Shown: positions 51,451 to 63,093 of the stretch, in pieces
Layout of the letters: every line of letters starts with the position of its first letter
How positions within the stretch are numbered: position 1 is the stretch's first letter
Assembly (NCBI GenBank): GCA_018798825.1
Contig: CP076354.1
Location: 1,178,001-1,242,000, forward strand
Reading direction: 5' to 3'
Source: Ochrobactrum sp. BTU1
GTDB taxonomy: Bacteria; Pseudomonadota; Alphaproteobacteria; Rhizobiales; Rhizobiaceae
Length of the DNA stretch: 64,000 nt
Notes under the pieces: model-generated
What the model was told of the DNA's origin: nothing
Seen by the model: the letters and a program-made list of their open reading frames with translations, nothing else
The model's database searches: none
Program-made: the position numbers and the translations under genes

Positions 51451-53454
51451 ATGATCAAGAAAATCCTCATTGCCAATCGCGGCGAAATCGCGTGTCGGGT
51501 TATCAAAACAGCCAAGAAAATGGGCATTGCCACGGTCGCCGTCTATTCTGACGCCGACCGCAATGCGCTGCATGTTAAAATGGCCGACGAAGCCGTGCAT
51601 ATTGGACCAGCGCCCTCAAACCAGTCCTATATCGTCATCGATAAGATACTGGCGGCGATAAAAGAGACGGGTGCTGATTCCGTACATCCAGGCTACGGCT
51701 TCCTGTCGGAAAACCCACGTTTTGCCGAAGCACTAAAAGCCGCCAATGTCACTTTCATCGGCCCACCAGTGAATGCCATCGAGGCCATGGGTGACAAGAT
51801 CACGTCCAAGAAGCTTGCGTCCGAGGCTGGTGTCTCCACCGTTCCCGGCCATATGGGGTTGATCGAGGATGCAGACGAGGCGGTAAAAATCGCAAGTACA
51901 GTCGGCTACCCGGTAATGATCAAGGCTTCCGCTGGCGGCGGCGGCAAGGGAATGCGCATTGCATGGAACGATGAAGAAGCGCGTGAAGGCTTTCAGCTTT
52001 CACGCAATGAAGCCAAAGCATCGTTTGGTGATGATCGCATTTTTATCGAAAAATTCGTCACCCAACCACGCCATATCGAAATTCAGGTGCTCGGCGACCA
52101 GCACGGCAATATCATCTATCTGGGCGAGCGCGAATGCTCCATTCAGCGCCGCAATCAGAAGGTGATTGAAGAAGCACCCTCGCCGTTTCTGGATGAAGCA
52201 ACCCGCAAGGCTATGGGCGAACAAGCCGTCGCTCTTGCCAAGGCTGTCGGCTATTATTCCGCAGGCACAGTCGAGTTCATCGTCGATGGCGACCGCAATT
52301 TCTATTTCCTTGAAATGAACACGCGTTTGCAGGTCGAACATCCGGTGACGGAACTCATCACCGGCATCGATCTTGTTGAGGAAATGATCCGCGTGGCATC
52401 GGGCGAAAAGCTGCGCATCATCCAAGCCGATGTAAAGCTCAACGGCTGGGCCATCGAAAGCCGCCTTTATGCCGAAGACCCTTATCGCAGCTTCCTGCCC
52501 TCTATTGGCAGGCTGACCCGTTATCGTCCACCGGTCGAAGGTCGGCGCGATAATGGCTCTGTCATCCGCAACGACACTGGTGTCTTTGAGGGGGGCGAGA
52601 TCTCGATGTATTATGACCCCATGATTGCAAAACTTTGCAGCTGGGGACCGGACCGGACCAGCGCAGTTGAAGCCATGGGCGACGCATTGGATGCATTTGA
52701 AGTGGAAGGCATCGGTCACAACCTGCCATTCCTTTCCGCCGTTATGGAGCATCCGCGTTTTCGCGCTGGCGCGCTTACCACAGCCTTCATTGCTGAGGAA
52801 TATCCCGACGGCTTTGCGGGCGTTACCGTGTTGGAAGAAGACGCGCATGTGCTGGCGGCGGTTTCAGCGCAGATCAACATGGCGATTGAACAGCGCAATG
52901 GCTTAATTTCCGGCCGTATCTCTTCACAGGCTCAATCTGTTGCAACCGATTGGGTCGTCACCCTAGGCGGCTTCAATTTGCCTATCAGGATCGCTGAGGG
53001 TGAAGGCGGTACGATAATCAACTTCGCTGATGGTAACAGCCTCCCTGTCGCCAGTGACTGGCATCCGGGGAAGCAGCTCGGCTCGTTCACGGTCGGCGGC
53101 AAGTCAATTGCAGTCAAGGTTTTGCGCTCCGGCACGGGCTGGCGTTTACGCTGGCGCGGCATTGATGTGATCGCTCATGTTCGTAAGCCACGCGTTGCTG
53201 AGCTGGCAAAGCTTATGCCGGTCAAGCTTCCGCCAGATACCTCGAAGATGCTGCTCTGCCCGATGCCGGGCGTGATCACCTCAGTTCTCGTCAAAGAAGG
53301 TGATACGGTCGAGGCAGGCCAGCCACTGGCAACGGTTGAAGCCATGAAAATGGAAAATGTGCTGCGTGCGGAACGCCGCTCTACCGTCAAACGAATAACG
53401 ACGGAAGCAGGTGCAAGCCTCGCCGTCGATGAACTGATCATGGAATTTGAATAA
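51451..53454 (+). CDS. pccA: Propionyl-CoA carboxylase alpha (biotin carboxylase/carrier) subunit
   Basis: PccA carboxylates its own biotin with ATP and bicarbonate for use by PccB. The 667-residue protein has the biotin carboxylase domain (about 1-450: [18 protein letters not shown]-grasp loop [31 protein letters not shown]), a linker region matching the BT domain, and a C-terminal biotinyl domain with EAMKMEN, where Lys633 carries biotin. I chose the ATG at 51451; the upstream in-frame part lies inside pccB. A short GGCGC/GCGCC hairpin stands between it and the mutase gene. Confidence 0.97.
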   Translation: MIKKILIANRGEIACRVIKTAKKMGIATVAVYSDADRNALHVKMADEAVHIGPAPSNQSYIVIDKILAAIKETGADSVHPGYGFLSENPRFAEALKAANVTFIGPPVNAIEAMGDKITSKKLASEAGVSTVPGHMGLIEDADEAVKIASTVGYPVMIKASAGGGGKGMRIAWNDEEAREGFQLSRNEAKASFGDDRIFIEKFVTQPRHIEIQVLGDQHGNIIYLGERECSIQRRNQKVIEEAPSPFLDEATRKAMGEQAVALAKAVGYYSAGTVEFIVDGDRNFYFLEMNTRLQVEHPVTELITGIDLVEEMIRVASGEKLRIIQADVKLNGWAIESRLYAEDPYRSFLPSIGRLTRYRPPVEGRRDNGSVIRNDTGVFEGGEISMYYDPMIAKLCSWGPDRTSAVEAMGDALDAFEVEGIGHNLPFLSAVMEHPRFRAGALTTAFIAEEYPDGFAGVTVLEEDAHVLAAVSAQINMAIEQRNGLISGRISSQAQSVATDWVVTLGGFNLPIRIAEGEGGTIINFADGNSLPVASDWHPGKQLGSFTVGGKSIAVKVLRSGTGWRLRWRGIDVIAHVRKPRVAELAKLMPVKLPPDTSKMLLCPMPGVITSVLVKEGDTVEAGQPLATVEAMKMENVLRAERRSTVKRITTEAGASLAVDELIMEFE

Positions 53455-53516
53455 GCTTTGAGCAGGCGCATTTGCGCCTCTTGGAGGCAAAGCTTTATGG
53501 GATGGAGAATAAGCCA

Positions 53517-55655
53517 ATGACGCAGAAAACCCGCGCGGATTGGGAGGCGTTGGCCGAGAAGGAACTGAAGCGTCCCGCTGACAGCCTCGTCTGGCACACG
53601 CCTGAAGGCATTGATGTGAAGCCGCTCTATACTGCCGACGATCTTGATCAGGTAGACCACCTCGGCACCCTGCCCGGCTTCGAGCCATTTCTGCGCGGCC
53701 CGCGTGCAACCATGTATGCGGGCCGTCCGTGGACCATCCGCCAGTATGCGGGCTTTTCCACGGCCGAAGAATCCAACAACTTTTACCGCAAGGCGCTAGC
53801 GGCTGGTCAGCAAGGCGTTTCTGTCGCTTTCGATCTTGCCACCCATCGCGGTTATGACAGCGATCATCCGCGCGTTGAAGGCGATGTCGGCAAAGCAGGC
53901 GTGGCGATAGACTCCGTCGAGGATATGAAAATCCTATTCGACGGAATCCCGCTTGAGAAAATCTCGGTATCCATGACGATGAACGGCGCAGTAATCCCGA
54001 TCCTCGCCAATTTTATCGTCGCTGGTGAAGAACAGGGCGTTTCGCGCGATTTGCTGTCTGGCACCATTCAGAATGATATTCTGAAAGAGTTCATGGTTCG
54101 CAACACCTATATCTATCCGCCGGAACCATCTATGCGGATCATTGCTGACATCATCGCCTATACGGCGACCGAAATGCCGAAATTCAATTCGATTTCCATT
54201 TCCGGCTATCACATGCAGGAAGCTGGCGCGACACTGGTGCAGGAACTGGCTTTCACGCTGGCCGATGGCCGCGAATATGTGCGAGCAGCTTTGAACAAAG
54301 GTCTCAATGTCGATGAATTCGCAGGGCGCCTGTCGTTCTTCTTCGCCATCGGCATGAATTTCTTCATGGAGATCGCCAAGCTTCGTGCAGCGCGCCTGCT
54401 CTGGTCGCGCATCATGAAGGAATTCGACCCGAAGAAGCCCGGCTCACTGATGCTGCGCACCCATTGCCAGACATCAGGCGTCTCACTGCAGGAACAGGAC
54501 CCGTATAACAATATCGTCCGCACAGCTTTTGAGGCCATGTCCGCCGCCCTTGGCGGAACACAATCACTTCACACCAATTCTTTTGACGAAGCCATTGCTT
54601 TGCCGACAGAATTTTCCGCCCGTATCGCCCGCAACACACAGCTCATTCTACAAAACGAAACCGGCGTTACCAAAGTCGTGGATCCACTTGCAGGGTCTTA
54701 TTACATCGAAAGCCTGACGAATGAACTGGCAGAAAAAGCATGGGCTTTGATCGAAGAGGTTGAAGGTCTTGGCGGCATGACCAAAGCCGTTGAAAGCGGC
54801 CTCCCCAAGCGTCTGATCGAAGAAGCGGCAACGCGCCGACAGGCAGCCGTTGACAAGGGTGAGGAAGTCATCGTCGGCGTAAACAAGTTTCGTCTGGAAC
54901 AGGAAGACAATATCGACATTCTTGAAATCGATAACACCGCCGTCCGCAATTCGCAGATAGCGCGCCTCAACCGGATCAAGGAAACCCGTAACAAGACGAA
55001 AGTTGAAGCGGCGCTTTCTGAACTTGAAAAGGTCGCGAAAACCGGCGAAGGCAATATCCTTGCTGCGGCTGTCGAAGCATCACGCGCCCGCGCAACCGTT
55101 GGAGAAATCTCCGATGCCATGCGTAGCGCCTTCGGTGATCATGCAGCTGTGCCGAAGGTCGTTAGCAAGGTTTATGGCACCGCCTACGAAAATGAGCCGG
55201 AATATCTCACCCTTGTAGAGCGTCTCGAAGAGTTCTCCAGACATAGCGGCGACAAACCCCGTCTGATGGTGGCCAAACTCGGTCAAGACGGCCATGATCG
55301 TGGTGCGAAAATCATCGCTTCCGCCTTTGGCGATATCGGCTTTGAAGTGCTGGCTGGACCTCTGTTCCAGACGCCAGATGAAGCCGCAGACATGGCAATC
55401 AAGGCCAAAGTGCATGTACTTGGAGTGTCTTCGCTCGCAGCCGGGCACAAGACACTGCTGCCGCAGCTAGTCGAAACACTTCGCAAAAAAGGTGCCGAAA
55501 ATATCATCGTTGTATGTGGTGGTGTCGTCCCGCGCCAGGACTATCAATATCTGTTCGACCACGGCGTATCAGCAGTATTCGGCCCCGGCAGCAATGTACT
55601 CGATTGCGCACGTGCCGTACTCGACCTCATGGAAGGCAAGCGGCGCAATTTATAA
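53517..55655 (+). CDS. scpA: Methylmalonyl-CoA mutase
   Basis: The adenosylcobalamin enzyme rearranges methylmalonyl-CoA to succinyl-CoA, so propionyl-CoA carbon enters the TCA cycle. The 712-residue single-chain (homodimeric-type) protein has the TIM barrel with [21 protein letters not shown] and [19 protein letters not shown], and a C-terminal cobalamin domain with the ligand His593 in [14 protein letters not shown] chose the ATG at 53517 with GGAG 8 bases upstream. The separate mutase accessory GTPase (MeaB) and epimerase genes are not in this window. Confidence 0.96.
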   Translation: MTQKTRADWEALAEKELKRPADSLVWHTPEGIDVKPLYTADDLDQVDHLGTLPGFEPFLRGPRATMYAGRPWTIRQYAGFSTAEESNNFYRKALAAGQQGVSVAFDLATHRGYDSDHPRVEGDVGKAGVAIDSVEDMKILFDGIPLEKISVSMTMNGAVIPILANFIVAGEEQGVSRDLLSGTIQNDILKEFMVRNTYIYPPEPSMRIIADIIAYTATEMPKFNSISISGYHMQEAGATLVQELAFTLADGREYVRAALNKGLNVDEFAGRLSFFFAIGMNFFMEIAKLRAARLLWSRIMKEFDPKKPGSLMLRTHCQTSGVSLQEQDPYNNIVRTAFEAMSAALGGTQSLHTNSFDEAIALPTEFSARIARNTQLILQNETGVTKVVDPLAGSYYIESLTNELAEKAWALIEEVEGLGGMTKAVESGLPKRLIEEAATRRQAAVDKGEEVIVGVNKFRLEQEDNIDILEIDNTAVRNSQIARLNRIKETRNKTKVEAALSELEKVAKTGEGNILAAAVEASRARATVGEISDAMRSAFGDHAAVPKVVSKVYGTAYENEPEYLTLVERLEEFSRHSGDKPRLMVAKLGQDGHDRGAKIIASAFGDIGFEVLAGPLFQTPDEAADMAIKAKVHVLGVSSLAAGHKTLLPQLVETLRKKGAENIIVVCGGVVPRQDYQYLFDHGVSAVFGPGSNVLDCARAVLDLMEGKRRNL

Positions 55656-55705
55656 TATTATCAATAATATACGGGCACTATGAGACTCATTTTATGAGCC
55701 GTTTC

Positions 55706-55732
55706 AGAAGCCGGATGAATTGTCCGGCTTCT
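55706..55732. terminator. Probable bidirectional terminator after the mutase gene
   Basis: AGAAGCCGGA (55706-55715) pairs perfectly with TCCGGCTTCT (55723-55732) around a 7-nt loop, between the convergent ends of the mutase gene and the gene at 55749. The T-run on either side is poor, so the efficiency is uncertain. Confidence 0.55.
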
Positions 55733-55748
55733 CATTGTCTAGATCCAA

Positions 55749-56129
<381 letters not shown>

Positions 56130-56224
56130 TCACCTGCAGAAACAACGGCAAACGACCACGATAGTTCCCGAAAAGGAACCTGTGTCATGCTGAAACGCTT
56201 TCTGGCAAATTGTGGGAGGAAGCG

Positions 56225-56614
56225 ATGTCTCAGTTTTTCACGCAAGTCAGTGAGAAAGCCGCAGAACTTGCCGGGCACTATGCTGCGTTTATTCTGGCAA
56301 CACTGTTCATTGTCGTTTGGGGTATCAGCGGGCCATTTTTCGATTTTTCTGACACCTGGCAGCTGGTGATAAACACATCGACCACGATCATCACTTTTCT
56401 GATGGTGTTTCTTATCCAAAATTCGCAGGACCGCGAAGCCAGCGCCACCCAGGCAAAGCTCGATGAAATCCTAAACCTCGTTTCCAAAACACGAAGCGAG
56501 ACGATTGGTGCAGAGCATCTCCCTCTCGATAAGCTCAAGTTGATCTTAAAACATCTCGAACAGGAAGGCGAAAAACGCGCAACTGCCGCCGCCGTGCAGG
56601 AAGAGAATGAATGA
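56225..56614 (+). CDS. Low-affinity iron permease family membrane protein
   Basis: The 129-residue protein matches the PF04120-type family with two membrane helices (about 17-38 and 45-68) in the typical sequence GPFFDFSDTWQLVINTSTTIITFLMVFLIQNSQDRE, and a C-terminal soluble helix with LPLDKLKLILKHLE. The family name comes from yeast Fet4, but transport by bacterial members is little tested. The ATG at 56225 has GGGAGGAAG upstream. It precedes the 178-residue gene by 84 bases. Confidence 0.85.
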   Translation: MSQFFTQVSEKAAELAGHYAAFILATLFIVVWGISGPFFDFSDTWQLVINTSTTIITFLMVFLIQNSQDREASATQAKLDEILNLVSKTRSETIGAEHLPLDKLKLILKHLEQEGEKRATAAAVQEENE

Positions 56615-56698
56615 AACGACGCAGCCGCCTTTTCCTGAAACAACTCGTGCCTATATCCAAAATGTGGACGAATTAATCAAAAACAGAAAGGACGTCTT

Positions 56699-57235
56699 AT
56701 GGCCATCACAAGAAAGGAAGAAGCCCGCGCCCTCAATGCTGAAGAGAAGGAGCTGGTCGAGAAATCTCATCACCCTCACCTTCAGGACGTACCAGACTCC
56801 GAGCTATCACAATTGGCAAAGCTATTGCGCGACCGTCGCAGCAAAGCGCGCGATCAGGCCCACCAGCGGCGCCGTGAGATGCGCGGAAAAACTGCCGCAA
56901 GAGGCGCTTCAGCATCTAAGGCTGATGAAGGTTCGCATTTGAAGGTGTCTGTGCTAGCAATGGCCATGCGTCGCATCAATGCAGAAGTCGACCGCCGCCG
57001 CAGCATGTCAGCCAGCAACGAACTTATAGCGAATGCGCAAAAGGCATTGGCAACAAAGAAAGCCAATGAAAAGCCGGATAAGACATTCAACACGCGTCAT
57101 GCGCGCCATGGGATGCGCAACATACCGAATGAAAAGACCGATAGCTTGATACGACCTATGGAGCGTGGCCGTCTGAAAAAGGCTGCAAGTGTCGCTCAGG
57201 CTAAGCGTGATTCCCGACAGGAAGCCGCCAGCTGA
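56699..57235 (+). CDS. Basic Arg/Lys-rich protein, unknown
   Basis: I do not know a function for this 178-residue protein. It is strongly basic and helical, with the segment VPDSELSQLAKLLRDRRSKARDQAHQRRREMRGKTAARGA (about 31-70), which I recognise from other Rhizobiales hypothetical proteins, and a RHARHGMRNIP motif near residue 135. No signal peptide or membrane segment is seen. It may bind nucleic acid, an inference from composition only. The start has AAAGGA 7 bases upstream. Confidence 0.75.
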   Translation: MAITRKEEARALNAEEKELVEKSHHPHLQDVPDSELSQLAKLLRDRRSKARDQAHQRRREMRGKTAARGASASKADEGSHLKVSVLAMAMRRINAEVDRRRSMSASNELIANAQKALATKKANEKPDKTFNTRHARHGMRNIPNEKTDSLIRPMERGRLKKAASVAQAKRDSRQEAAS

Positions 57236-57251
57236 TCCTATTCTTATCCAT

Positions 57252-57282
57252 GCCTCTCTCGATCAAATTTACCGAGAGAGGC
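57252..57282. terminator. Hairpin between the convergent genes at 57235 and 57323
   Basis: GCCTCTCTCG (57252-57261) pairs perfectly with CGAGAGAGGC (57273-57282) around an 11-nt AT-rich loop. It follows the plus-strand stop by 17 bases and faces the aldo/keto reductase end. The following sequence is AATTAAAAC, without a true T-run. Confidence 0.5.
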
Positions 57283-57322
57283 AATTAAAACAATATATTG
57301 AAGTCTTTTCTTGTAAAATTAC

Positions 57323-58168
57323 CTACAGCATTTCCAATGCCGTTTTCCGGGTTGGCGGCGCGAAAGTCCGATCCAGCAAAGTCAGCTGTTCTTCCGTTAA
57401 CTTGATATCTGCAGCATTTCGATTTTCGCGAACATGACTGAGCTTCGACGTTTTTGGAATAGCAATGACATTGCCATTTCGCATGGTCCATGCAAGCGCG
57501 ATTGCGGCAGGCGACACGCCAATTTCATCCGCAACTTCATGTAGAACACTGTTGCCCAAAAGCCTCCCCTGTTCGATCGGAGAATAGGCCATCCATGGCA
57601 CTTCGCGAGCGGCACACCATGGCAACAAATCGAATTCTGGTCCGCGCCGGATAAGATTATACAAAATCTGATTGGTCGCGACCGCCTTGCCGCCAGCAAT
57701 ATTGCTCAGCTCCTGCATGTCATCCGTGTCAAAATTGCTGACACCCCATGCGCCGATTTTGCCGGCCCGCTGTAGCTCTTCAAATGCAGACAGGGTTTCT
57801 TCCAATGGATAGCGACCACGCCAATGCAACAGGTAAAGATCGATCTTTTCTGTGCCAAGCCGCTTAAGGCTGCGCTCACAGGATTCAATCGTTCCCTGAG
57901 CAGATGCATTATAGGGAAGCACTTTGCTGACGAGAAATACATCATCGCGACGGCCTCCGATCGCCTCGCCGACCACCTCTTCCGCTCCACCGTCTGCGTA
58001 CATTTCTGCGGTGTCGATCAGGGTCATGCCAAGTTCTATACCGCATTGCAGCGCCTCAACTTCAAGTCGCCGCTGCCGCGCATCCTCACCCATATACCAT
58101 GTGCCCTGTCCAAGTGCAGGCACATGGGTGCCCGACGCCAGTTTCACTTGTGGAATTTGTCCGGTCAT
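57323..58168 (-). CDS. Aldo/keto reductase
   Basis: The 281-residue TIM barrel has the full catalytic tetrad: Asp52 and Tyr57 in LIDTAEMYADGG, Lys82 in FLVSKVLP and His115 in LYLLHWRG. NADPH-binding sequence appears near the C-terminus (VIAIPKTSKLSHVRENRNAADI). It resembles the YeaE-type group of AKRs that reduce methylglyoxal and other aldehydes; the natural substrate is not known. It stands alone between a convergent gene and murI. Confidence 0.92.
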   Translation of the reverse strand: MTGQIPQVKLASGTHVPALGQGTWYMGEDARQRRLEVEALQCGIELGMTLIDTAEMYADGGAEEVVGEAIGGRRDDVFLVSKVLPYNASAQGTIESCERSLKRLGTEKIDLYLLHWRGRYPLEETLSAFEELQRAGKIGAWGVSNFDTDDMQELSNIAGGKAVATNQILYNLIRRGPEFDLLPWCAAREVPWMAYSPIEQGRLLGNSVLHEVADEIGVSPAAIALAWTMRNGNVIAIPKTSKLSHVRENRNAADIKLTEEQLTLLDRTFAPPTRKTALEML

Positions 58169-58230
58169 GGTTCGCCTCTTGATGCTTCAGTAAGCGCATA
58201 AAATCGCGACTACGAAAAACATAGGCTAGA

Positions 58231-59067
58231 TCAGGCGAACTGCAAGCCAAAGCCTTGCATCAGGCGGCGGATGGCATAATCCGGCTTCTGCGATGTAAAC
58301 ACCGCCAGATCATCGTGATGATGCAATTCCTCATCAATCTGTCTTGGCTGCAATAGCGATACAGTACGGCGCGCAATGGCTTCTGCCGGATCAAGCCAAT
58401 CCACCGGCCATGGCGCCAGCCTGCGGAAAACATTTGCGAGGAATGGGTAATGCGTGCAGGCCAACACGACGATATCCGTACGTTCACCATCTTTTTCGAC
58501 AAAACATGGCGCGATCTGCTCAACGATCAGCGCCTCATCGATCTTTTCACCGCGAATATGGGCTTCCGCAACGCCTGCAAGCCTGTCCGCTCCCACCAGG
58601 CGCACATGGCATTGGGTGGCGAATGACTGGATAAGGTCGCGTGTATAGGCGCGCTTGACCGTACCCGGCGTTGCCAGAACCGAAACAAGCCCCGACGATG
58701 TACGTTCAGCGGCAGGCTTGATCGCAGGCACCGTACCAACAAATGGCACAGCAGGATAAGCGCGGCGCAAATCATCCAGCACCAGTGTCGAGGCCGTATT
58801 GCACGCAATAACCGCGATTTCGGGATCATACTCGGCTATGAACTTGCCAAAGAGCTCGACAATTCGCGCGCGCAGTGCTTCCTCTTCCCAATCGCCGTAA
58901 GGGAAACCGGCATCGTCGGCGATATAGACAAATCGCCGGTCCGGCATCATCACCCGCAACTCGCGCAGAACCGTCAACCCGCCAATACCGCTATCGAAGA
59001 CCAAAATAGGCCTTTCATCTGTCACCAGCTTTTTGGCAGAAACGTCTGCTGCGGGTGCGTGTTTCAT
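58231..59067 (-). CDS. murI: Glutamate racemase
   Basis: MurI makes D-glutamate for peptidoglycan from L-glutamate without cofactor. The 278-residue protein has [15 protein letters not shown] (catalytic-site Asp-Ser), IACNTAS with Cys89 and ACTHYPF with Cys204 and His206, the two bases of the racemisation. The N-terminal extension of about 18 residues before RPILVFDSG is normal for Rhizobiales. Its start overlaps the end of the methyltransferase gene by 4 bases, so the two are translationally coupled. Confidence 0.97.
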   Translation of the reverse strand: MKHAPAADVSAKKLVTDERPILVFDSGIGGLTVLRELRVMMPDRRFVYIADDAGFPYGDWEEEALRARIVELFGKFIAEYDPEIAVIACNTASTLVLDDLRRAYPAVPFVGTVPAIKPAAERTSSGLVSVLATPGTVKRAYTRDLIQSFATQCHVRLVGADRLAGVAEAHIRGEKIDEALIVEQIAPCFVEKDGERTDIVVLACTHYPFLANVFRRLAPWPVDWLDPAEAIARRTVSLLQPRQIDEELHHHDDLAVFTSQKPDYAIRRLMQGFGLQFA

Positions 59068-59894
59068 TCAGCCTTGTCCTCTGTTGCAGGCTTGCGGGCC
59101 CGGCTTTCCGGTGCGCCTGAGCCGCGCGGCTTTTTGGGTGTGAAAACATCAAGAGAAGTGATGACGCCACGCAGAAGCTTGAGCTCTGCGGATGCAAAAC
59201 CCGCGCGCGTCAGCACCGAGCGCAGATTGTTGACCATGATTTCTTTCTTCGCCTCGGGGCGGAAATAACCCCGAATATCAAGCGCTTCTTCCAGATGGTT
59301 GAAAAGACTCTGCAATTCCAGCTTGGGCGCTGCTTCCATTTCCGGACCACGGAAAACCGTATCAGTATCGCTCTCAAGGCCCGACTTCATCCACTCATAA
59401 GACATAAGCAGTACAGCCTGCGCGATGTTGAGCGATGCAAAGGCCGGATTAACCGGGAATGTCACCAGTTCATCTGCGAGACCAACTTCCTCATTGCTCA
59501 GCCCAAAACGCTCACGCCCAAACATGATGCCAGTCTTTTCACCAGCCTTGAAACGGCGGCGCAATTCGCCATTTGCTTCGACAGGGCTGCGCACCTGTTT
59601 GAAACCATCGCGCTCACGTGCTGTGGTGGCATAAACGAAATTGAGATCGGCAATTGCTGATGGCAGGTCGTCATAAACAACGGCATTGTCGATGATGTGA
59701 TCGGCCTTGCTTGCCGCTGCGCGTGCCTTTTCACTCGGAAATTCTTCGCGCGGCTCAACCAGACGCAATTCGGCAAGACCAAAATTCGCCATAGCGCGCG
59801 CCACCATGCCGATATTCTCCGGCAATTGGGGATTAACCAGAATGATCGCCGGTCCTTCGGTGATCAAAGGGCGCTGTTTGTCTGTTCCTGCCAT
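59064..59894 (-). CDS. trmJ: SpoU-family tRNA/rRNA methyltransferase (TrmJ-like)
   Basis: SPOUT methyltransferases of the TrmJ branch put a 2'-O-methyl group on tRNA position 32. The 276-residue protein has motif 1 in [23 protein letters not shown], motif 2 in [18 protein letters not shown] and motif 3 in [23 protein letters not shown], the knot that binds SAM, and a C-terminal helical extension with basic residues. I chose the ATG at 59894 (CGGAAA upstream); the long in-frame stretch above it is antisense to the DJ-1 gene and is not coding. The exact target nucleotide is inferred. Confidence 0.88.
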   Translation of the reverse strand: MAGTDKQRPLITEGPAIILVNPQLPENIGMVARAMANFGLAELRLVEPREEFPSEKARAAASKADHIIDNAVVYDDLPSAIADLNFVYATTARERDGFKQVRSPVEANGELRRRFKAGEKTGIMFGRERFGLSNEEVGLADELVTFPVNPAFASLNIAQAVLLMSYEWMKSGLESDTDTVFRGPEMEAAPKLELQSLFNHLEEALDIRGYFRPEAKKEIMVNNLRSVLTRAGFASAELKLLRGVITSLDVFTPKKPRGSGAPESRARKPATEDKAE

Positions 59895-60074
59895 GGTAAT
59901 TTCCGTCACTACTTTATAAACACGGCGCTTCCCTGACATAATTGACGAAAAATCGCAAAGATTCCCCTTACATTCCATATCGAAAATCGCGTGTAGTAGC
60001 GGAATAACACCAGTCTTCTTCCCATCCATGTCAGACTGCCGACACCGACATTGACGTTTACAGGGAGGAAAATC

Positions 60075-60659
60075 ATGTCCGGCAAAAAGATTCTCATGAT
60101 TTGCGGCGACTTCTGCGAAGATTACGAAACCATGGTTCCGTTTCAGACGCTGCTCGCCGTAGGCCACAAAGTCCATGCCGTCTGCCCCGGGAAAAAGGCA
60201 GGCGATGCCATTGCCACCGCTATCCACGACTTTGAAGGCCATCAAACCTACACTGAAAAGCCAGGCCATAATTTCACGCTCAACGCTACTTTTGCCGACG
60301 TCAAAGCAGAAAGCTATGACGCACTCGTCATTCCCGGTGGTCGCGGCCCTGAGTATCTGCGCCTTGATGAAAAGGTCATCGCCATCGTCAAACACTTCTT
60401 TGAAGCTGGCAAACCTGTTGCAGCCGTCTGCCATGGCGCACAGTTGCTCGCGGCTGCACGCGTTCTGGAAGGTCGCACCTGCTCGGCATATCCCGCCTGC
60501 CGCCCTGAGGTAGAGCTGGCTGGCGGCACTTATGCTGATATTCCGGTGGATCAGGCTGTCACTGATGGCAATCTGGTAACAGCGCCCGCATGGCCGGCCC
60601 ATCCGGCATGGCTGTCACAATTTTTCGCCGTTCTCGGTACCAAAATCATACACGCCTGA
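60075..60659 (+). CDS. DJ-1/PfpI family protein
   Basis: The 194-residue protein has the flavodoxin-like DJ-1 fold with [20 protein letters not shown] (Glu15), [13 protein letters not shown] and the nucleophile elbow AVCHGAQLL (Cys119-His120). Members are chaperones, glyoxalases or peptidases against small toxic aldehydes. The sequence [31 protein letters not shown] places it in the subgroup often named PfpI-type intracellular protease. The ATG at 60075 has GGGAGG 7 bases upstream. It is divergent from trmJ. Confidence 0.92.
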   Translation: MSGKKILMICGDFCEDYETMVPFQTLLAVGHKVHAVCPGKKAGDAIATAIHDFEGHQTYTEKPGHNFTLNATFADVKAESYDALVIPGGRGPEYLRLDEKVIAIVKHFFEAGKPVAAVCHGAQLLAAARVLEGRTCSAYPACRPEVELAGGTYADIPVDQAVTDGNLVTAPAWPAHPAWLSQFFAVLGTKIIHA

Positions 60660-60744
60660 TTGTAAGCTGCCTGCAATGCTAAGCTGGTTGCAGGCAGCTC
60701 CAAACTGCGCGACATTGGGACGGGAGATATTTCGGGAGGAACAT

Positions 60745-61137
60745 ATGTGCAGATTGTTCATCGGGGCAGAACCGCAACTCTGGCAAAGCGTCACACGCTC
60801 GCTGCGCATTGATGGCGTCGTAACCAGTGTGCGGCTCGAAAATTTCTTCTGGTGGACGCTGGAAGATATAGCCATGCGTGACGATCTGACCGTCAATCGC
60901 CTTCTCGGTCGCCTCTATGAGGAATCCCGCACGGAAGGCCACGACCTTGATAATTTCGCATCGTTTCTGCGCGTTTGCTGCGGGCGCTATCTGGCACTAC
61001 AACTCAATGGTTTCCTACCAACAGACAAATCAACTGCGATCTCGACACTGGATGCAGATGCCATATTGCTGCGTGAGCAGGAAACTTATCGTGATCAGCG
61101 CTCAGAATGGCGAAAATCCACCCATCACGCCGCCTGA
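60745..61137 (+). CDS. Ribbon-helix-helix domain protein (RHH_4)
   Basis: The 130-residue protein has TRSLRIDGVVTSVRLENFFWWTLEDIAMRDDLTVNRLLGRLYEESR, a ribbon-helix-helix DNA-binding fold of the alphaproteobacterial RHH_4 type, with FASFLRVCCGRYLALQL after it. Such proteins are likely regulators, but no target is known. The ATG at 60745 has GGGAGG upstream; the longer in-frame form has no signal. It lies 97 bases before icd on the same strand. Confidence 0.85.
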   Translation: MCRLFIGAEPQLWQSVTRSLRIDGVVTSVRLENFFWWTLEDIAMRDDLTVNRLLGRLYEESRTEGHDLDNFASFLRVCCGRYLALQLNGFLPTDKSTAISTLDADAILLREQETYRDQRSEWRKSTHHAA

Positions 61138-61234
61138 AAATGTGCCTATAGGCCAAAGAATAAGCCTCTTACGCTTTGCCTTCGCGTTTACCGATGCTAT
61201 ACGAGCGCGACGCATTAAATGAGAGGCATTATCA

Positions 61235-62449
61235 ATGGCAAAAATCAAGGTTGCAAACCCGGTCGTTGAACTCGACGGCGATGAGATGACCCGCATCATC
61301 TGGCAGTTCATCAAGGACAAGCTGATCCACCCATACCTCGACATCGATCTGAAATATTACGATCTGTCGGTCGAGCACCGTGATGCTACCAATGACCAGG
61401 TTACCATTGATGCTGCAAACGCCATCAAGGAACACGGCGTTGGCGTCAAGTGCGCAACCATCACGCCGGATGAAGCCCGCGTTGAAGAATTCAAGCTCAA
61501 GAAGATGTGGAAGTCGCCTAACGGCACCATCCGTAACATCCTCGGCGGCGTTATCTTCCGCGAACCAATCATCTGCAAGAACGTTCCTCGCCTGGTTCCA
61601 GGCTGGACCCAGCCAATCATCGTTGGCCGCCACGCTTTTGGTGACCAGTACCGCGCGACCGATTTCAAGTTCCCTGGCAAGGGCACGCTGTCGATCAAGT
61701 TCGTCGGTGAAGACGGCGAAACCATCGAGCACGAAGTCTATCAGGCTCCGGCTGCTGGCGTGGCAATGGCCATGTACAATCTCGACGAATCGATCCGCGA
61801 ATTTGCACGCGCTTCGCTGAACTACGGCCTGCAGCGCAACTATCCGGTCTATCTCTCGACCAAGAACACCATTCTGAAGGCCTATGACGGCCGCTTCAAG
61901 GACATCTTCGAAGAAGTCTATCAGGCTGAATTCGCTGAGAAGTTCAAGGAAGCAAAGATCTGGTACGAACATCGCCTGATCGACGATATGGTTGCTTCGG
62001 CCCTCAAGTGGTCTGGCGGTTATGTCTGGGCTTGTAAGAACTACGACGGCGACGTTCAGTCCGACATCGTGGCACAGGGCTTCGGCTCGCTTGGTCTGAT
62101 GACCTCGGTTCTGATGACGCCAGATGGCAAGACCGTTGAAGCGGAAGCTGCACACGGCACCGTGACTCGTCACTATCGCCAGCATCAGAAGGGCGAAGAA
62201 ACTTCGACCAACTCGATTGCTTCGATCTTCGCATGGACCCGCGGCCTCGCACATCGTGCAAAGCTCGACAACAATGCTGAGCTGAAGCGTTTTGCTGACA
62301 CGTTGGAAAAGGTCTGCGTCGATACAGTCGAAAGCGGCTACATGACCAAGGATCTGGCGCTGCTCATCGGTCCAGATCAGCCTTGGCTCTCGACCACTGG
62401 CTTCCTCGACAAGATCGACGAAAACCTTCAGAAGGCAATGGCTGCTTAA
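61235..62449 (+). CDS. icd: NADP-dependent isocitrate dehydrogenase
   Basis: The enzyme oxidises isocitrate to 2-oxoglutarate with NADP in the TCA cycle. The 404-residue protein belongs to the eukaryote-like homodimeric subfamily found in Rhizobiales: [27 protein letters not shown] at the start, [19 protein letters not shown], the [25 protein letters not shown] metal and NADP region, and [31 protein letters not shown] strong terminator follows. With gltA it covers two of the early TCA steps in the window. Confidence 0.98.
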   Translation: MAKIKVANPVVELDGDEMTRIIWQFIKDKLIHPYLDIDLKYYDLSVEHRDATNDQVTIDAANAIKEHGVGVKCATITPDEARVEEFKLKKMWKSPNGTIRNILGGVIFREPIICKNVPRLVPGWTQPIIVGRHAFGDQYRATDFKFPGKGTLSIKFVGEDGETIEHEVYQAPAAGVAMAMYNLDESIREFARASLNYGLQRNYPVYLSTKNTILKAYDGRFKDIFEEVYQAEFAEKFKEAKIWYEHRLIDDMVASALKWSGGYVWACKNYDGDVQSDIVAQGFGSLGLMTSVLMTPDGKTVEAEAAHGTVTRHYRQHQKGEETSTNSIASIFAWTRGLAHRAKLDNNAELKRFADTLEKVCVDTVESGYMTKDLALLIGPDQPWLSTTGFLDKIDENLQKAMAA

Positions 62450-62471
62450 ACGCAAGCAAAGTCACATAAAG

Positions 62472-62497
62472 ACGGCGGGATTTTCCCGCCGTTTTTT
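62472..62497 (+). terminator. Rho-independent terminator of icd
   Basis: ACGGCGGGA (62472-62480) pairs with TCCCGCCGT (62484-62492), followed by TTTTT. It begins 22 bases past the icd stop codon. Confidence 0.92.
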
Positions 62498-62576
62498 GTT
62501 TGCACCGCACTATTTATCGCTCGTAAGCGCAAATGCTCCCCGATAGTCTGTTGATTCAGAAACAGGGAGAACTGGT

Positions 62577-63020
62577 ATGTCGACAATTCGGGCGTTAACA
62601 CCGCAAGATCGGACTGCGTGGGAGCCATTATGGAAAGCCTATCAGGTCTTTTACGAAGTCGACATTCCCGCAGAGACAACCGACATTACATGGGGGCGCT
62701 TTCACGATGCGTCTGAGCCGATGCACGCACTGGGCGCGTTTGATGACGACGGACGCCTCGTTGGCATAGTCCATGTGATCTTTCACCGCTCCTGCTGGTT
62801 GCCAAAATGGACCTGCTATCTCCAGGATCTCTATGTCGAAAACTCCCAGCGTGGAAAAGGCACAGGTGCCGCACTGATTGAGGCTGTGGCCGATCTTGCT
62901 CGTGAAGAAGGTGCTGGCCGCCTCTATTGGCTTACGCATGAAAGCAATGCGAAAGCGCGTCGTCTTTATGACAGCATCGCGCAAGAGTCTGGTTTCATTC
63001 AATATCGCAAGGCGCTCTAA
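62577..63020 (+). CDS. GNAT-family N-acetyltransferase
   Basis: The 147-residue protein shows the acetyl-CoA binding motif A of the GNAT fold as LQDLYVENSQRGKGTGAALIEAVADLAREEG, with a motif B region containing WLTHESNAKARRLYDSI. It resembles spermidine/diamine-type GNATs in the first strands (YQVFYEVDIPAETTDITWGRF), but the substrate is not known. The ATG at 62577 has GGGAG upstream. It follows icd and its terminator, so it has its own promoter. Confidence 0.92.
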   Translation: MSTIRALTPQDRTAWEPLWKAYQVFYEVDIPAETTDITWGRFHDASEPMHALGAFDDDGRLVGIVHVIFHRSCWLPKWTCYLQDLYVENSQRGKGTGAALIEAVADLAREEGAGRLYWLTHESNAKARRLYDSIAQESGFIQYRKAL

Positions 63021-63093
63021 AAAAACCGGTTTCCCGTTTCTTTTTGCTGCAAGAAAGAGCATCCTTGCTCAGAGCTTGCAGGGAGGATCAGCA

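Noticed and set aside
56607..56942. 111-codon plus-strand frame starting at 56607
   Set aside because: Its second half overlaps the better supported gene at 56699 in another frame, and it contains no known motif.
59895..60602. Upstream extension of the trmJ frame by 236 codons
   Set aside because: The extension is antisense to the DJ-1/PfpI gene, and the methyltransferase fold is complete from the ATG at 59894.
61232..62455. Minus-strand open frame of 407 codons opposite icd
   Set aside because: It mirrors almost exactly the icd gene, which has all its motifs. No independent signal.
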